Notes: generated from the letters alone by a model not told the origin. A stretch of DNA of 64,000 nt from Roseateles sp. YR242 (GCF_900109745.1 NZ_FOAV01000007.1:248001-312000), one strand, 5' to 3'. Counted from the first letter of the stretch, positions 41,023 to 50,818 are shown. Made by a program: numbers and translations.

Positions 41023-41271
41023 TCAGTTGGTGGCGTAGACCAGCCAGTAGAAGCGATCCCACCAGACCCATTGCGGCGATGCAGCGCAACTGGTGTTGGT
41101 TGTTGAGCTGGACGACGCGAGGACCGTGCGATTGGTTGTAGCTGCCGTCAGCAGCGTCGCGTAAACGGCGCGGCAGGCCTCAGGAGGGATTCCCTGCAGG
41201 CAGTGGCTTGGTTCGAAGCGGCTGGATCTACAAAGTAGGTTCTGATACTCCCGAACTAACGACGATTTTCG
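41023..41271 (-). pseudogene. Start-less C-terminal remnant of a small secreted-type protein
   Basis: The minus strand is open for 82 codons from an in-frame TAA (41274-41272) to a TGA at 41025-41023, with no ATG, GTG or TTG in phase. The translation looks like a real C-terminus: HCLQGIPPEACRAVYATLLT, then a Ser/Thr linker, SCAASPQWVWWDRFYWLVYATN. The Cys spacing and the AVYATLLTA helix recall small exported hypothetical proteins of Burkholderiales, by resemblance only. GC is low (43% over 41,221-41,280). The 5' part was probably lost when the neighbouring patch was acquired. Confidence 0.45.
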
Positions 41272-41287
41272 TTAAGTGAGATTGGCA

Positions 41288-41488
41288 ATGAAGCCGAAAA
41301 TCAATGATGTGGTGCAGTTGACGGCGCTACCTCCGGATGATCTGGTTACCCCGGGGATGCTCGGCGTGATTGTTGCTGCGTTCTCGGAGCCTGAAGAGGC
41401 GTACGAGGTCGAGTTCAGCAACAATCAAGGTGAAACCATTGCGCAAGTTGTGCTTCGACCTAAACAGTTTGTTATTGTCCGTGGATAG
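41288..41488 (+). CDS. DUF4926 domain protein
   Basis: 66 residues from the ATG at 41288; an upstream in-phase GTG at 41276 is possible. The whole protein matches the DUF4926 pattern as I know it: INDVVQLTALPPDDL, MLGVIVAAFSEPEEAYEVEF and a final VVLRPKQFVIV, likely a small SH3-like beta-barrel. The function is unknown; DUF4926 genes often occur in accessory, toxin-like contexts. Here it stands alone in a low-GC patch next to a gene remnant. Confidence 0.75.
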   Translation: MKPKINDVVQLTALPPDDLVTPGMLGVIVAAFSEPEEAYEVEFSNNQGETIAQVVLRPKQFVIVRG

Positions 41489-41661
41489 CCGAGGGACGCG
41501 CTACCCCTGAGGCTTGTTCTGCGCGAACGAATGGGGATGAAGTATCTCGGTGATGACGCGATTTGCGAAATCGAAGTCACCTGTTGGACCTCGCGAGTCC
41601 CGGCGTAAACCTCGTGAAGCAAGACAAGAACTAGATCCCTCCAAGCGAAAAAGGCCTGAAC

Positions 41662-41949
41662 ATGAGATCCACGATGACGTTGCTGACGGCAGTGTTATTG
41701 GTCGCCTTACAAGGCTGCGGTGAATGGTCGGGGCTAATTCTCGAAAATCCGACCACTCGGATGGGTGTGGTTTACCTCGTCCCTCGCGGGGAACTCAACG
41801 ATGAGGCGGCTCAGCGAGTCAGGGCATGCGTAGCTGCTTGCGAGGCCCGCGGCTTTCCGCTTCGTTCCAAGGATTCGCTTCCACCGCCTCCCATCACGCC
41901 GGTTGAGTCGGCGATGCCGCCATCCATACCTATGGCCTGCCGCGCTTAG
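41662..41949 (+). CDS. Small putative lipoprotein
   Basis: 95 residues. The N-terminal signal (MRSTMTLLTAVLLVALQGC) ends in a lipobox LQGC with Cys19, so it should be lipid-anchored. The mature part has a central VRACVAACEARGFP with two cysteines and a Pro-rich C-terminus. No family is recognised. It lies in the same low-GC patch as the DUF4926 gene. Confidence 0.6.
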   Translation: MRSTMTLLTAVLLVALQGCGEWSGLILENPTTRMGVVYLVPRGELNDEAAQRVRACVAACEARGFPLRSKDSLPPPPITPVESAMPPSIPMACRA

Positions 41950-42216
41950 GTATTCATGAGAGGGTTTGTGAACCGAAAGGGCGCGGCTCGCTGCCGGTGA
42001 CGCCCTCCCTACTCCCTCCTCCCTGACACCACGCTGAATCCCCCGCTCGGGGTTTCCGAGCACGTATTCCCATGTGTGCTTTTCTCCGCGATTGATGCAC
42101 CATCCGGTCCAGATGGCCGGCGTTCCCCCACGCCGCGCGCGTTCGTTCGGTGCGCAACGGCGCGACACCCCGGCCTTCGGTGCTCATGTTCACTAGACCA
42201 AAGACGGAGACAAGAC

Positions 42217-43473
42217 ATGAAGTTCAGCGCGCGTTGGATGGGTGTGCCCCTGTTTGCCATTCCCATGGCAATCCCCCTGGCCTTGACCACTCTGGGTGCT
42301 CAGGCGGCGGACCCGATCAAGATCGGGGTGTCAGGTCCTTTCACTGGTGGCTCGTCCTCCATGGGCGTCAGCATGCGGGATGGGGTGCGGCTCGCCGCGC
42401 AGGAAATCAACGCCGCAGGTGGGGTCTTGGGCCGGCAGATCCAGCTCATTGAGCGGGATGACGAAGCCAAGAACGAACGCGGCGTGCAGATCGCCCAGGA
42501 GCTGATCAACCGCGAGAAGGTCGCGGCCACGGTCGGCTTCATCAACACCGGCGTGGCCCTGGCCGCGCAGCGCTTCTACCAGGAAGCCAAGATCCCGGTC
42601 ATGAACAACGTGGCTACTGGCTCGGTGATCACCCAGCAGTTCGCCAATCAGCCAGACAACTACGTCTTCCGCAACGCGGCGCACGACAGCATCCAGGCGC
42701 CGATGATCGTGGAAGAGGCCGTGACCAAACGCGGTTTCAAGAAGCTGGCCATCCTCGCGGACTCCACCAACTACGGCCAGCTCGGCCGCCAGGATCTGGA
42801 GAAGGCGCTGGACCTCAAGGGCATCAAGCCCGTGGCGGTGGAGAAGTTCAACATCAAGGATGTGGACATGACCCCGCAGCTGCTCAAGGCCAAGGAAGCC
42901 GGCGCCGAGGCCATCCTCACCTACGGCATCGGCCCTGAGCTGGCCCAGATCGCCAACGGCATGACCAAGCTGGGCTGGAAGGTGCCGATGATCGGCAGCT
43001 GGACACTCTCCATGGCCAATTACATCGACAACGCCGGCCCCGGCGGCGAGGGCGCGCGCATGCCGCAGACCTTCATCCAGGAGCCCACCACGCCGAAGCG
43101 CCAGTCCTTCATCGTGGCCTACCTGAAGACGTTCAACCCGAAGAACAGCCGCATTGACTCGCCCGTGTCCGCCGCCCAGGGCTACGACTCCATCTACCTG
43201 CTGGCAGCCGCCATCAAGCAGGCAGGTGGTATCGAGGGCCCCAAGGTGAAGGCCGCGCTGGAAGACCTGAAGGCGCCCGTGGAAGGTGTGGTCACCACCT
43301 ACAACAAGCCCTTCTCCAAGACCGACCATGAAGCCATCACCGCCAACATCCCGGTGCTGGGCGAAGTGAAGGGCCAGCGTGTGGTTTATGCCTACGAGGC
43401 GGACTTCAAGAAAGCCTCCGAGGTGCGCGTCAAGGACGTCAACGCCAAGGGCGCGCTGAGCCAGAAGAAGTGA
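42217..43473 (+). CDS. livK: Branched-chain amino acid/amide ABC transporter, substrate-binding protein
   Basis: 418 residues from the ATG at 42217 with GGAGA eight bases upstream. Signal peptide cleaved near LGAQAA. The mature protein begins DPIKIGVSGPFTGGSSSMG, the typical Liv-type (Peripla_BP_6) fold, and contains GGVLGRQIQLIERDD. It binds the substrate in the periplasm and delivers it to LivH/LivM. The ligand may be an amino acid, a short-chain amide or an aromatic acid. A hairpin with a T tract separates it from livH. Confidence 0.92.
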   Translation: MKFSARWMGVPLFAIPMAIPLALTTLGAQAADPIKIGVSGPFTGGSSSMGVSMRDGVRLAAQEINAAGGVLGRQIQLIERDDEAKNERGVQIAQELINREKVAATVGFINTGVALAAQRFYQEAKIPVMNNVATGSVITQQFANQPDNYVFRNAAHDSIQAPMIVEEAVTKRGFKKLAILADSTNYGQLGRQDLEKALDLKGIKPVAVEKFNIKDVDMTPQLLKAKEAGAEAILTYGIGPELAQIANGMTKLGWKVPMIGSWTLSMANYIDNAGPGGEGARMPQTFIQEPTTPKRQSFIVAYLKTFNPKNSRIDSPVSAAQGYDSIYLLAAAIKQAGGIEGPKVKAALEDLKAPVEGVVTTYNKPFSKTDHEAITANIPVLGEVKGQRVVYAYEADFKKASEVRVKDVNAKGALSQKK

Positions 43474-43481
43474 TCCCCCGT

Positions 43482-43508
43482 ACGGCCGCCGCAAGCGGCC
43501 GTTTTGTT
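43482..43508 (+). terminator. Intercistronic terminator/attenuator between livK and livH
   Basis: ACGGCCGC (43482-43489) pairs with GCGGCCGT (43495-43502), loop CGCAA, followed by TTTTGTTGTT. It would let the binding protein be made in excess over the membrane parts. Confidence 0.7.
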
Positions 43509-43577
43509 GTTCACTCGTGACGGTGGTGCGCCCACACCCGTGGCGCCCGCTGTCGCGTCAGCAGTCCCGGACCCGGT

Positions 43578-44456
43578 ATGCAGATCCTCACTCAACTGGT
43601 GTTCAGCGGCATCGCGCTCGGCATGATCTATGCGGTCATTGCCTTCGGCTACCAGCTGACCTTCTCCACCTCCGACACGCTCAACTTCGGCCAGGGCGAG
43701 GCGCTGATGCTCGGCGCCCTCGTGGGCCTGACCCTGGTGACGCGCTTCAACCTCAACTACTGGCTGATGGTCCCGCTGGTGTGCCTCTTCGGCGCGCTGC
43801 AGGGCGCCGTGGTTGAGCGCATTGGCGTGCGGCCCGCCATCAAGATCAAGAGCGAGTTCGGCTGGATTATGTCCACCATCGCCCTGGGCATCATCTTCAA
43901 GAACGTCGCCGAAAACATCTGGGGTCGGGACGACCTTCGCTTCCCGTCACCGTTGCCGGAGTCCCCGCTGAAATTGCTGGGCGCCAATGTGATGCCCATG
44001 GAAATCCTGGTGGTGGTGGGCGCCGTGCTGATGATGCTGGCGGTGGAGATCTTCAACCGGCGCTCCATCTACGGGCGCGCCGTGGTGGCCACCTTCAATG
44101 ACCGTGATGCCGCCAAGCTCATGGGCATCAACACGGGGCTGGTGATCACCTTCTCCTACGCCATGTCCTCACTGACCGCCGCGTTTGCGGGCGTGCTCAT
44201 TGCGCCGCTCACGCTCACCGGTGCCACCATGGGCGCGGTGCTGGGCCTGAAGGCCTTTGCGGTGGCCATCATCGGTGGGCTGACCTCGGGCATGGGCATC
44301 ATCGTCGGCGGCATCATCCTCGGCATTGCCGAGACCACCACCGGCTTCTACATCTCCACCGGCTACAAGGACGTTCCCGGCCTGGTGCTCCTGCTCATCG
44401 TGCTGGCGGTCAAGCCGGCAGGCCTCTTCGGCAAGACAGCGATCAAGAAAGTATGA
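43578..44456 (+). CDS. livH: Liv-type ABC transporter permease LivH
   Basis: 292 residues, about eight membrane helices. GMIYAVIAFGYQLTFSTSDTL and NFGQGEALMLGA at the start and FAGVLIAPLTLTGATMG later are typical LivH signatures. It forms the channel with LivM. Its stop overlaps the ATG of the livM-livG fusion by four bases (ATGA). Confidence 0.92.
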   Translation: MQILTQLVFSGIALGMIYAVIAFGYQLTFSTSDTLNFGQGEALMLGALVGLTLVTRFNLNYWLMVPLVCLFGALQGAVVERIGVRPAIKIKSEFGWIMSTIALGIIFKNVAENIWGRDDLRFPSPLPESPLKLLGANVMPMEILVVVGAVLMMLAVEIFNRRSIYGRAVVATFNDRDAAKLMGINTGLVITFSYAMSSLTAAFAGVLIAPLTLTGATMGAVLGLKAFAVAIIGGLTSGMGIIVGGIILGIAETTTGFYISTGYKDVPGLVLLLIVLAVKPAGLFGKTAIKKV

Positions 44457-46375
44457 ACGCCAAGAAACTTGTCGCCGGCCTTGTGGCCGTGATTGTGCTG
44501 TTCGGCTTCCCGGTGGTGTCGGGCAACCCGTATTACATCCACCTGGTCGAGACCATCATGATCTATGCGATCGTGCTGTTCGGCCTGGACATCGTGGTGG
44601 GCTACACCGGCCAGGTGTCGCTGGGGCATGCTGGCCTCTTCGGCATCGGCGCCTATGTGGCGGGCGCGCTCATCATGAAGCTCGATGCACCGGTGTTGGT
44701 GACGCTGCCCGCCGCCGTGGTCATCACCGCGGCCTTCGGCGCGGTGCTGGCGCTGCCTGCGCTCCGGGTGACCGGACCGTATCTGGCCATGGTGACGCTG
44801 GCCTTCGGCACCATCGTCCAGATCCTGATCAACGAAATGGATTTCCTGACCAACGGGCCCATGGGCATCACGCTCACCAAGCCGGTGCTGTTCGGTCACC
44901 TCCTCGACGAAACGGAGTACTACTGGATGGTGGCCGTGCTGCTGCTGGCCGCGCTGGTGTTTGTGCACCGGGTGCTTCGCTCGCATCTGGGGCGGGCCTT
45001 CGAAGCGCTGCGGGGCAGCCCGGTGGCGTCGGACTGCATGGGCGTCTCCGTCTATCGCTACAAGGTCTACGCCTTTGTCATCAGTGCCGGTCTGGCCGGG
45101 TTGGCGGGCGCGCTGTATTCCTACTCGGAGCAGTACATCTCGCCCAACACCTACAACTTCGAGCTGACGGTGCTCTTCCTGCTGGCCATCATCATGGGCG
45201 GCCGCAAGACACGGACGGGCGCCTTGCTGGGCGCGGCCATCATCGTGCTGCTGCCCAAGCTGCTGGACGACCTCTCGCTGTTCCGTTGGGTGTCGGTGAT
45301 CTTCGCCATCGTGGTGGCGGTGGCGACGGCAGGTGCGCTGAAGCGCGAGAAGGTCACGCCGGTGCAGGCGGTGATTCCCGTGGTGGGCAGCATCGCGCTG
45401 GCGGGACTCTCCTTCGTGCTGGAGACAATGACCGACTGGCGGCTGTCCGTCTTCGGCTTGATCACGCTGTTCGTGGTCTATTACCTGCAGGATGGCATCG
45501 TCGGTTTTGTGCGGCAGGCGCTGCGGATCAAGGCCAAGCCGCTGGGTGAGCCCACACCTGCCACTACCGCGTCGGCAGAGGCGGTGTCTACCGCTGCAGC
45601 GGGCAGCGGTGAGGTGCTGCTGGATGCCAAGGGCGTGCTGATGCAGTTCGGCGGGCTCAAGGCCTTGAACCAGGTGGACCTGCAGGTCCGGCGCGGCAGC
45701 ATCCATGGGCTGATCGGCCCCAACGGCTCCGGCAAGAGCACGATGATGAATGTGCTCACCGGCATCTATGTGCCCACGGCGGGCAGCCTGGCGTTTGGCG
45801 GCCGGTCCCTGGTGGGGCGTACGTCAGCGGACATTGCGCTCTCCGGCATTGCACGCACCTTCCAGAACGTGCAGCTCTTTGGTGAGATGAGTGCGTTGCA
45901 CAACGTGATGGTGGGGCTGCATCACAGCTTCCGCAGCCATCTGCTGAATGTGGCGTTGCACACGCCGCGTTATCTCAAGGAGGACAGGGGTGCGCAGGCG
46001 CGCGCGCAGAGCCTGCTGGACTTCGTCGGGCTCGGGCCGTTGGCTGCAGAAGAGGCGCGCAACCTGCCGTATGGCAAGCAGCGTCTGCTGGAGATCGCCC
46101 GCGCGCTTGCGCTGGACCCGCAACTGCTGTTGCTGGATGAGCCCGCAGCCGGCCTGACCGCACCGGACATCAAGGAGCTGATGCGCATCATCGGCAAGAT
46201 CCGGGACCACGGCATCACGGTCATCCTCATCGAGCATCACATGGATGTGGTGATGGGCATCTGCGACACGGTGTCGGTGCTGGACTTCGGCCAGAAGATC
46301 GCCGAGGGCAAGCCGGCCGAGGTGCAGGCACATCCCAAGGTGATCGAGGCGTATCTCGGCGGCCAGGCGGCATGA
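44453..46375 (+). CDS. Fused permease-ATPase LivM-LivG
   Basis: 640 residues in one chain. Residues about 1-355 are a LivM permease ([23 protein letters not shown]). A short linker with Thr/Ala follows (about 360-385). Residues about 386-640 are a LivG ATPase with Walker [10 protein letters not shown], signature [15 protein letters not shown] and Walker [12 protein letters not shown], plus IEHHMDVVM for the switch. Separate genes are the rule in E. coli; fusions are known in proteobacteria. It transports with LivH and LivF. Confidence 0.92.
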   Translation: MNAKKLVAGLVAVIVLFGFPVVSGNPYYIHLVETIMIYAIVLFGLDIVVGYTGQVSLGHAGLFGIGAYVAGALIMKLDAPVLVTLPAAVVITAAFGAVLALPALRVTGPYLAMVTLAFGTIVQILINEMDFLTNGPMGITLTKPVLFGHLLDETEYYWMVAVLLLAALVFVHRVLRSHLGRAFEALRGSPVASDCMGVSVYRYKVYAFVISAGLAGLAGALYSYSEQYISPNTYNFELTVLFLLAIIMGGRKTRTGALLGAAIIVLLPKLLDDLSLFRWVSVIFAIVVAVATAGALKREKVTPVQAVIPVVGSIALAGLSFVLETMTDWRLSVFGLITLFVVYYLQDGIVGFVRQALRIKAKPLGEPTPATTASAEAVSTAAAGSGEVLLDAKGVLMQFGGLKALNQVDLQVRRGSIHGLIGPNGSGKSTMMNVLTGIYVPTAGSLAFGGRSLVGRTSADIALSGIARTFQNVQLFGEMSALHNVMVGLHHSFRSHLLNVALHTPRYLKEDRGAQARAQSLLDFVGLGPLAAEEARNLPYGKQRLLEIARALALDPQLLLLDEPAAGLTAPDIKELMRIIGKIRDHGITVILIEHHMDVVMGICDTVSVLDFGQKIAEGKPAEVQAHPKVIEAYLGGQAA

Positions 46376-46424
46376 CAGCGCGGCGACCGCAACAACACCG
46401 GCAACAGCGCGGGACGGAACAGAC

Positions 46425-47147
46425 ATGTTGAAGATTGATCAACTGCATGCCGGCTACGGGAAGGTGGAGGTGCTGCACGGCATCACCATCGAAGTGCCCA
46501 AGGGCCGGGTCGTGACGCTCATTGGCTCCAACGGTGCGGGCAAGACCACCACCATGCGTGCGGTCTCGGGGATGATCGCGCCCAGCGCGGGGGAGATCTC
46601 GCTCAACGGCAAGCGCATCGATGGGCTGGAGTCGTATCACATCGCCCGGCTGGGCCTGGCGCATTCACCGGAAGGACGGCGGGTGTTTGCCACCATGACG
46701 GTCACCGACAACCTACGACTGGGGGCATTTCCTCGCTACACGGGGGCACGGCCCAAGGGCAACGTGGAGGCGGACCTGGAACGGGCCATGGAGCTGTTTC
46801 CCCGACTCAAGGAGCGCCGCCAGCAACTGGCGGGCACCTTGTCCGGCGGCGAGCAGCAGATGCTGGCCATGGCGCGCGCCACGATGCTGAATCCGGAGGT
46901 GGTGCTGCTGGACGAGCCCTCCATGGGGCTGGCCCCCATCCTGGTGGAGGAGGTGTTCCGCATCATCGAACGGCTCAAGTCGCAGGGCGTGACCATGCTG
47001 CTGGTGGAACAGTTCGCGGCGGCGGCGCTGGCGGTGGCGGACTACGGCTATGTGCTGGAGAACGGCCGAATTTCGCTGCACGGGCCGGCAGAGAAACTGC
47101 GCACAGACCCCGCCGTGAAAGCGGCGTATCTGGGCGGTGGGCATTGA
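46425..47147 (+). CDS. livF: Liv-type ABC transporter ATPase LivF
   Basis: 240 residues. Walker [10 protein letters not shown] at about 37-45, signature [14 protein letters not shown] and Walker [14 protein letters not shown]. Together with the LivG half of the fusion it powers uptake. It starts 49 bases after livMG and is the last gene of the operon. Confidence 0.94.
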   Translation: MLKIDQLHAGYGKVEVLHGITIEVPKGRVVTLIGSNGAGKTTTMRAVSGMIAPSAGEISLNGKRIDGLESYHIARLGLAHSPEGRRVFATMTVTDNLRLGAFPRYTGARPKGNVEADLERAMELFPRLKERRQQLAGTLSGGEQQMLAMARATMLNPEVVLLDEPSMGLAPILVEEVFRIIERLKSQGVTMLLVEQFAAAALAVADYGYVLENGRISLHGPAEKLRTDPAVKAAYLGGGH

Positions 47148-47399
47148 GGGATCAGGGGGGCCCTTGAGCTGCTCGACCCTGCGTAGCCGCCTTGTGGATA
47201 TTGCGGAAGCGATGGGGGAGGAGAGATATGCCTGGCAACTTTCCAGGGACTCGCGCAGGCGATTGCGTCGAGCCTGACATGTTGTACGCGGCTGGTGCGC
47301 CAATGCATCGGTGACGACACACTTCATTCGTGTTGTGTGCAGATGGATAACGCGCAGCCAACGGGCGCTTACCTCGTCTCGATTCAATCGCAGATCTTC

Positions 47400-47417
47400 G
47401 GGCGGCCTTCGCCGCCC
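47400..47417 (+). other. Small hairpin before the DUF707 gene
   Basis: GGGCGGC-CTTC-GCCGCCC forms a seven-base stem ending 14 bases before the ATG at 47431, where the ribosome binding site should be. It may limit translation. The rest of 47148-47399 shows no gene or clear structure. Confidence 0.4.
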
Positions 47418-47430
47418 ACGATCGACTGCC

Positions 47431-48273
47431 ATGACGCGAGCCCTGCCCCTTCCCGAGAGCCCGCGCCGGAATCTGGTGATTCTGCGCGCTGGAGACCAGT
47501 CCCTGCATCCCCAGTGGGTCGCTTCGGCGGACCGTAATTTCGACCTGCTGGTCTCTTACTACGGGCAGACACCGGACAAGCATCGGGCCACCTGCGACCT
47601 CTATGAAACCCGCCGCGGCCCCAAGTGGCCCTGCCTGGGGGAGTTGCTGGACGAGCATCCGGAACTGGTGGAGCGGTACGACGCCATCTGGCTGCCGGAT
47701 GATGATCTGGCGGTGGACACCGAGACGCTGTCGCGCATGTTCGACCTGTTCCACGCCTACCGCCTGCAACTGGCGCAGCCGGCGTTGACGCGTAACTCGT
47801 ACTACACCTTCGACACGCTGCTGCAGCAGTCGGGGTTCGTGCTGCGCCATGTGGGCTTTGTGGAGGTCATGGCGCCCTTGTTCTCGCGTGAGGCGATGCG
47901 GGTGTGCCGCGAGACCTTCCACCACAGCCGCATCGGCTGGGGGCTGGACTTCGTGTGGCCGGGCCTGATCAACAACAGTGACCGCCGCAGCATCGCCGTG
48001 CTGGATGCGACGCCGGTGCATCACACCCGGCCGATTCGCGGCGGCGACCTCTACAAGAACAACCCGGGCGCCGACCCGCGTGAAGACGAGCGCCGTGTGC
48101 TGGCCAGTTATGGCCGCCAGGCCTCGCGCTTCTCGGCGAAGTACGAGTTCTTTGGCGCGGTCACCGAAGTCCGCCCGTCGTTGATGGCGCGGTTGAAGCT
48201 GGGGCTGCGGCAGTTGAATGCGCACCGGCGGTGGCGGCGGCGGTTGCGGCAATTGGAGGATCACTCGATTTGA
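47431..48273 (+). CDS. DUF707 family protein
   Basis: 280 residues from the ATG at 47431; the open frame extends upstream to 47311 without resemblance. RNLVILRAGDQSLHPQWV, NFDLLVSYYG and especially WLPDDDLAVD match the DUF707 pattern, and RIGWGLDFVWPGL follows in the middle. The family is shared with plants and is suspected to be glycosyltransferase-like (DxD-type motif DDD), without a defined reaction. The C-terminal tail is very Arg-rich. It stands alone, ended by a bidirectional terminator. Confidence 0.75.
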   Translation: MTRALPLPESPRRNLVILRAGDQSLHPQWVASADRNFDLLVSYYGQTPDKHRATCDLYETRRGPKWPCLGELLDEHPELVERYDAIWLPDDDLAVDTETLSRMFDLFHAYRLQLAQPALTRNSYYTFDTLLQQSGFVLRHVGFVEVMAPLFSREAMRVCRETFHHSRIGWGLDFVWPGLINNSDRRSIAVLDATPVHHTRPIRGGDLYKNNPGADPREDERRVLASYGRQASRFSAKYEFFGAVTEVRPSLMARLKLGLRQLNAHRRWRRRLRQLEDHSI

Positions 48274-48315
48274 TCGGCGGGATGCTTGCTCACCGGTGAA
48301 CCTGTTACCCGCAAG

Positions 48316-48343
48316 AAAAAAGCCCCGCACTGCGGGGCTTTTT
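48316..48343. terminator. Bidirectional terminator
   Basis: AAAAAA-GCCCCGCA-C-TGCGGGGC-TTTTT: eight perfect G/C-rich pairs flanked by A and T runs. It ends the DUF707 gene on the plus strand and the AAHS transporter gene on the minus strand. Confidence 0.9.
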
Positions 48344-48364
48344 CATTCGGGCTTCAACCGCGCA

Positions 48365-49714
48365 TCAATGCGCCGCCTCCAACCGCTGCCGCCGCTCTGC
48401 CAGATTCCCCATCTGCGTGGTCACGATCGCGATCGCTGCCAGCGTCGCCGGCACGGCCAGCATGCTCAGGATGCCGCCAAACCCCCAGCCCATGCCCAGC
48501 AGCGCGCCGCCGAAGGCCGAGCCCAGGATGCTGCCGAAGCGGCCCATGCCCAGCATCCAGCTCACACCCGTGGCACGCGCCACGGTCGGGTAGCAGCTCG
48601 GTGCAAACGCGTTCAGCCCCGTCTGTGCGCCGCTCATGAAGAAGCCCGCAGAGAACACCAGCAGCGCCAGCATCGGCGACACCGCGCCCGCTTCACCCAC
48701 CGCCAGCACGCACACCCCACCCAGCAGGTAGGCCGCACCAATCACTCGCGCCGGTCGTGCACGGTCCATGATCCAGCCCACGATGATGGCGCCGATGGTG
48801 CCGCCGATCTGGAACATCGCCGTGACGTTGGCCGCCGTCGCGATCGGCATGCCGGCGTCCTTCATCAGGGTGGGCAGCCAACCGGTCAGCAGATAGATCA
48901 CCAGCAGGCCCATGAAGTACGTCACCCACAAGGCCAAGGTGACCTTGGCGAACCCCTGCGAGAACAGCGCACCAATCGGCGTGCGTGTGGCCAGCGGCGG
49001 TTCCGTCGACACAAAGTTCTCACCGCCGGTGAAACCCGCCCCGCACACGCGGTTCAGCAGCGCGGCAATACGTTCCTTCGGCTTGCCCTGCACCGTCAGC
49101 AGCCGAGCCGATTCCGGCAGCAGCCACAGCAGCACAGGCACCAGCACCAGCGGCAAGGCGCCACCCAGCAGCAGCACCGAGCGCCATCCATGCGTCGGGA
49201 TCAGCGCAGCCGCAGCAAACCCCACCAGCGCAGAGCCCAGGTTGAAGCCCGTGAACATCACGGTGATCAACAGCGAGCGCTTGCGGGTCGGTGCGTACTC
49301 GGAGAGCAAGGTCGTGGTGTTGGGCATCGCCGCACCCAGGCCCACGCCGGACAGCAGGCGCAACAAGGCCATCTCGGTCGGCGTGGTCGTGTAGGCCGTC
49401 AGGATGGTGAAGATGCCAAAGAGGAACACGGAAGCGATCAGCACCAGCTTGCGACCGAAGCGGTCCGCCGAAGGGCCCGCCACCAGGGCACCAATGACCA
49501 ACCCGATCGGCGCAGCACTCATCACCAGGCCAAACGCCGGGCGGGAGATCGCCCATTCCTGGATGATGGCCGGCGCCACAAAGCCCATGATGGCCACGTC
49601 AATGCCGTCGGCCGTCACCACCAGGAAACACAGGGCCACCAGCAGCCACTGGTAGGAAGAAATCGGCCTCTCATCAATGAAGGCCTTCACGTCAATATTG
49701 CGGTCGCTCGCCAC
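48365..49714 (-). CDS. MFS transporter, aromatic acid:proton symporter (AAHS) type
   Basis: 449 residues, twelve hydrophobic segments. VVTADGIDVAIMGFVAPAI in helix 1 carries the DGxD motif of AAHS carriers such as PcaK and BenK, and GPSADRFGRK is the loop 2-3 motif. It likely imports a hydroxylated benzoate or similar acid with a proton. The start is GTG with AGGAGA upstream. An inverted repeat lies about 110 bases before the start. No aromatic degradation genes are nearby. Confidence 0.88.
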   Translation of the reverse strand: MASDRNIDVKAFIDERPISSYQWLLVALCFLVVTADGIDVAIMGFVAPAIIQEWAISRPAFGLVMSAAPIGLVIGALVAGPSADRFGRKLVLIASVFLFGIFTILTAYTTTPTEMALLRLLSGVGLGAAMPNTTTLLSEYAPTRKRSLLITVMFTGFNLGSALVGFAAAALIPTHGWRSVLLLGGALPLVLVPVLLWLLPESARLLTVQGKPKERIAALLNRVCGAGFTGGENFVSTEPPLATRTPIGALFSQGFAKVTLALWVTYFMGLLVIYLLTGWLPTLMKDAGMPIATAANVTAMFQIGGTIGAIIVGWIMDRARPARVIGAAYLLGGVCVLAVGEAGAVSPMLALLVFSAGFFMSGAQTGLNAFAPSCYPTVARATGVSWMLGMGRFGSILGSAFGGALLGMGWGFGGILSMLAVPATLAAIAIVTTQMGNLAERRQRLEAAH

Positions 49715-49824
49715 CGTTGTCTCCTGTTTTAGTCATTCGTCAGCCCACACACCCGATGGGGCTCTTATGCGGCGCAGTCTAGGAATCGGCCTGGGTCCCC
49801 AAAAGATGTTGGGGAGGGCCGCGT

Positions 49825-49841
49825 GATAACAGTTTGTTATC
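49825..49841 (-). promoter_or_regulatory. Operator-like palindrome upstream of the AAHS gene
   Basis: GATAAC-AGTTT-GTTATC: two perfect six-base arms five bases apart, 111 bases before the GTG start. The cognate regulator is not identified. Confidence 0.45.
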
Positions 49842-49947
49842 GGGATGACGCGTAGTGACTATCGGCGCGGACGATGAATGAGGCAGGATCGATCAAGGTT
49901 GGGACTGCAAGAGCCCGACTGTTGCGGCTCTGTTGCTGCGAACAATC

Positions 49948-49989
49948 AAAACGAGGCCCTGCCGCACGGTGATCGCGGCAGGGCCTCGT
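49948..49989 (-). terminator. Strong terminator of the SDR gene
   Basis: A perfect fifteen-base stem (49951-49965 with 49975-49989, GCCCTGCCGC against GCGGCAGGGC in its core) with a nine-base loop. On the minus strand it is followed by TTTGATTGTT. Confidence 0.85.
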
Positions 49990-50032
49990 GATAGCCACAG
50001 GTTGACACCCCTGTGGCACTAGCGCTCTTGTC

Positions 50033-50818
50033 TCAGACGAACATGCCGCCGCTGACTTCGATGCGTTGCGCGGTGATCCAGCGGCTGTCGTTGGACAGCA
50101 GCGAGGCGACCACCGGACCGATGTCATCCGGCAGGCCCGCCCGGCCCAGCGCGGTGACGCTGGACACAAAGCGGTTCAGGTCCGGATTGCTGCGCAGCGC
50201 GCCGCCGTTGAAGTCGGTTTCGATGGCGCCAGGAGCCAGGGTGTTGACGCGGATGCCGCGCGCCCCCAGTTCCTTGGCCAGGTAGCGGCTCAGCACCTCC
50301 ACGCCGCCCTTCATGGTGGCGTAGGCGCCATAGCCGGGGACGGCGAAGCGGGTCAGGCCGGAGGAGGTGTTCAGGATGCTGCCGCCGTCATTGATCAGCG
50401 GCACCAGCGCCTGGGTCAGGAAGAACGGGCCCTTGAGGTGGATGTTCATCAGCTCGTCGAACTGCGCTTCGCTGGTCTGCGCCAGGGGCAGGTGCAAGCC
50501 GACGCCGGCGTTGTTCACCAGGTGATCAAAACGCTCCCGCTGCCAGTGGCTGGCCAGCAGCGCCTTGAGGGACTCCACAAACGCCGGGAAGCTGCTGGCC
50601 TGGCCAACATCCAGCGCCAGCGCGGCGGCGCGGCGGCCCTGGGCCTCGATCTGCTGCACCACCGCCTGGGCTTCTTCGGCCTTGCTGCGGTAGGTGATGA
50701 TCACGTCGAAACCCTTTTGCGCCAGGTGCAGTGCCGCGTTGCGGCCCAGGCCGCGGCTGCCGCCGGTGATCAGCGCGATGGGGGCGGCTTGAACGGGGGA
50801 AGAAGTGCTCTGGCTCAT
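50033..50818 (-). CDS. Short-chain dehydrogenase/reductase
   Basis: 261 residues. NAD(P)-binding TGGSRGLGRNAALHL at about 18-32, NNAGVG, and the active site YATMK (Tyr and Lys) after SSGLTRFAVPGYG. The substrate is unknown. AGGAC precedes the ATG. It is divergent from a LysR regulator gene with a 101-base gap, the usual arrangement for a regulator and its target. Confidence 0.92.
   Translation of the reverse strand: MSQSTSSPVQAAPIALITGGSRGLGRNAALHLAQKGFDVIITYRSKAEEAQAVVQQIEAQGRRAAALALDVGQASSFPAFVESLKALLASHWQRERFDHLVNNAGVGLHLPLAQTSEAQFDELMNIHLKGPFFLTQALVPLINDGGSILNTSSGLTRFAVPGYGAYATMKGGVEVLSRYLAKELGARGIRVNTLAPGAIETDFNGGALRSNPDLNRFVSSVTALGRAGLPDDIGPVVASLLSNDSRWITAQRIEVSGGMFV

Larger units (their letters stand above)
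49715..50032. promoter_or_regulatory. Regulatory stretch between the AAHS and SDR genes
   Basis: 318 bases without a gene. It holds the AAHS gene leader, an inverted repeat at 49825-49841 (GATAAC-AGTTT-GTTATC), which looks like an operator, and the terminator of the SDR gene (49948-49989). Confidence 0.5.
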
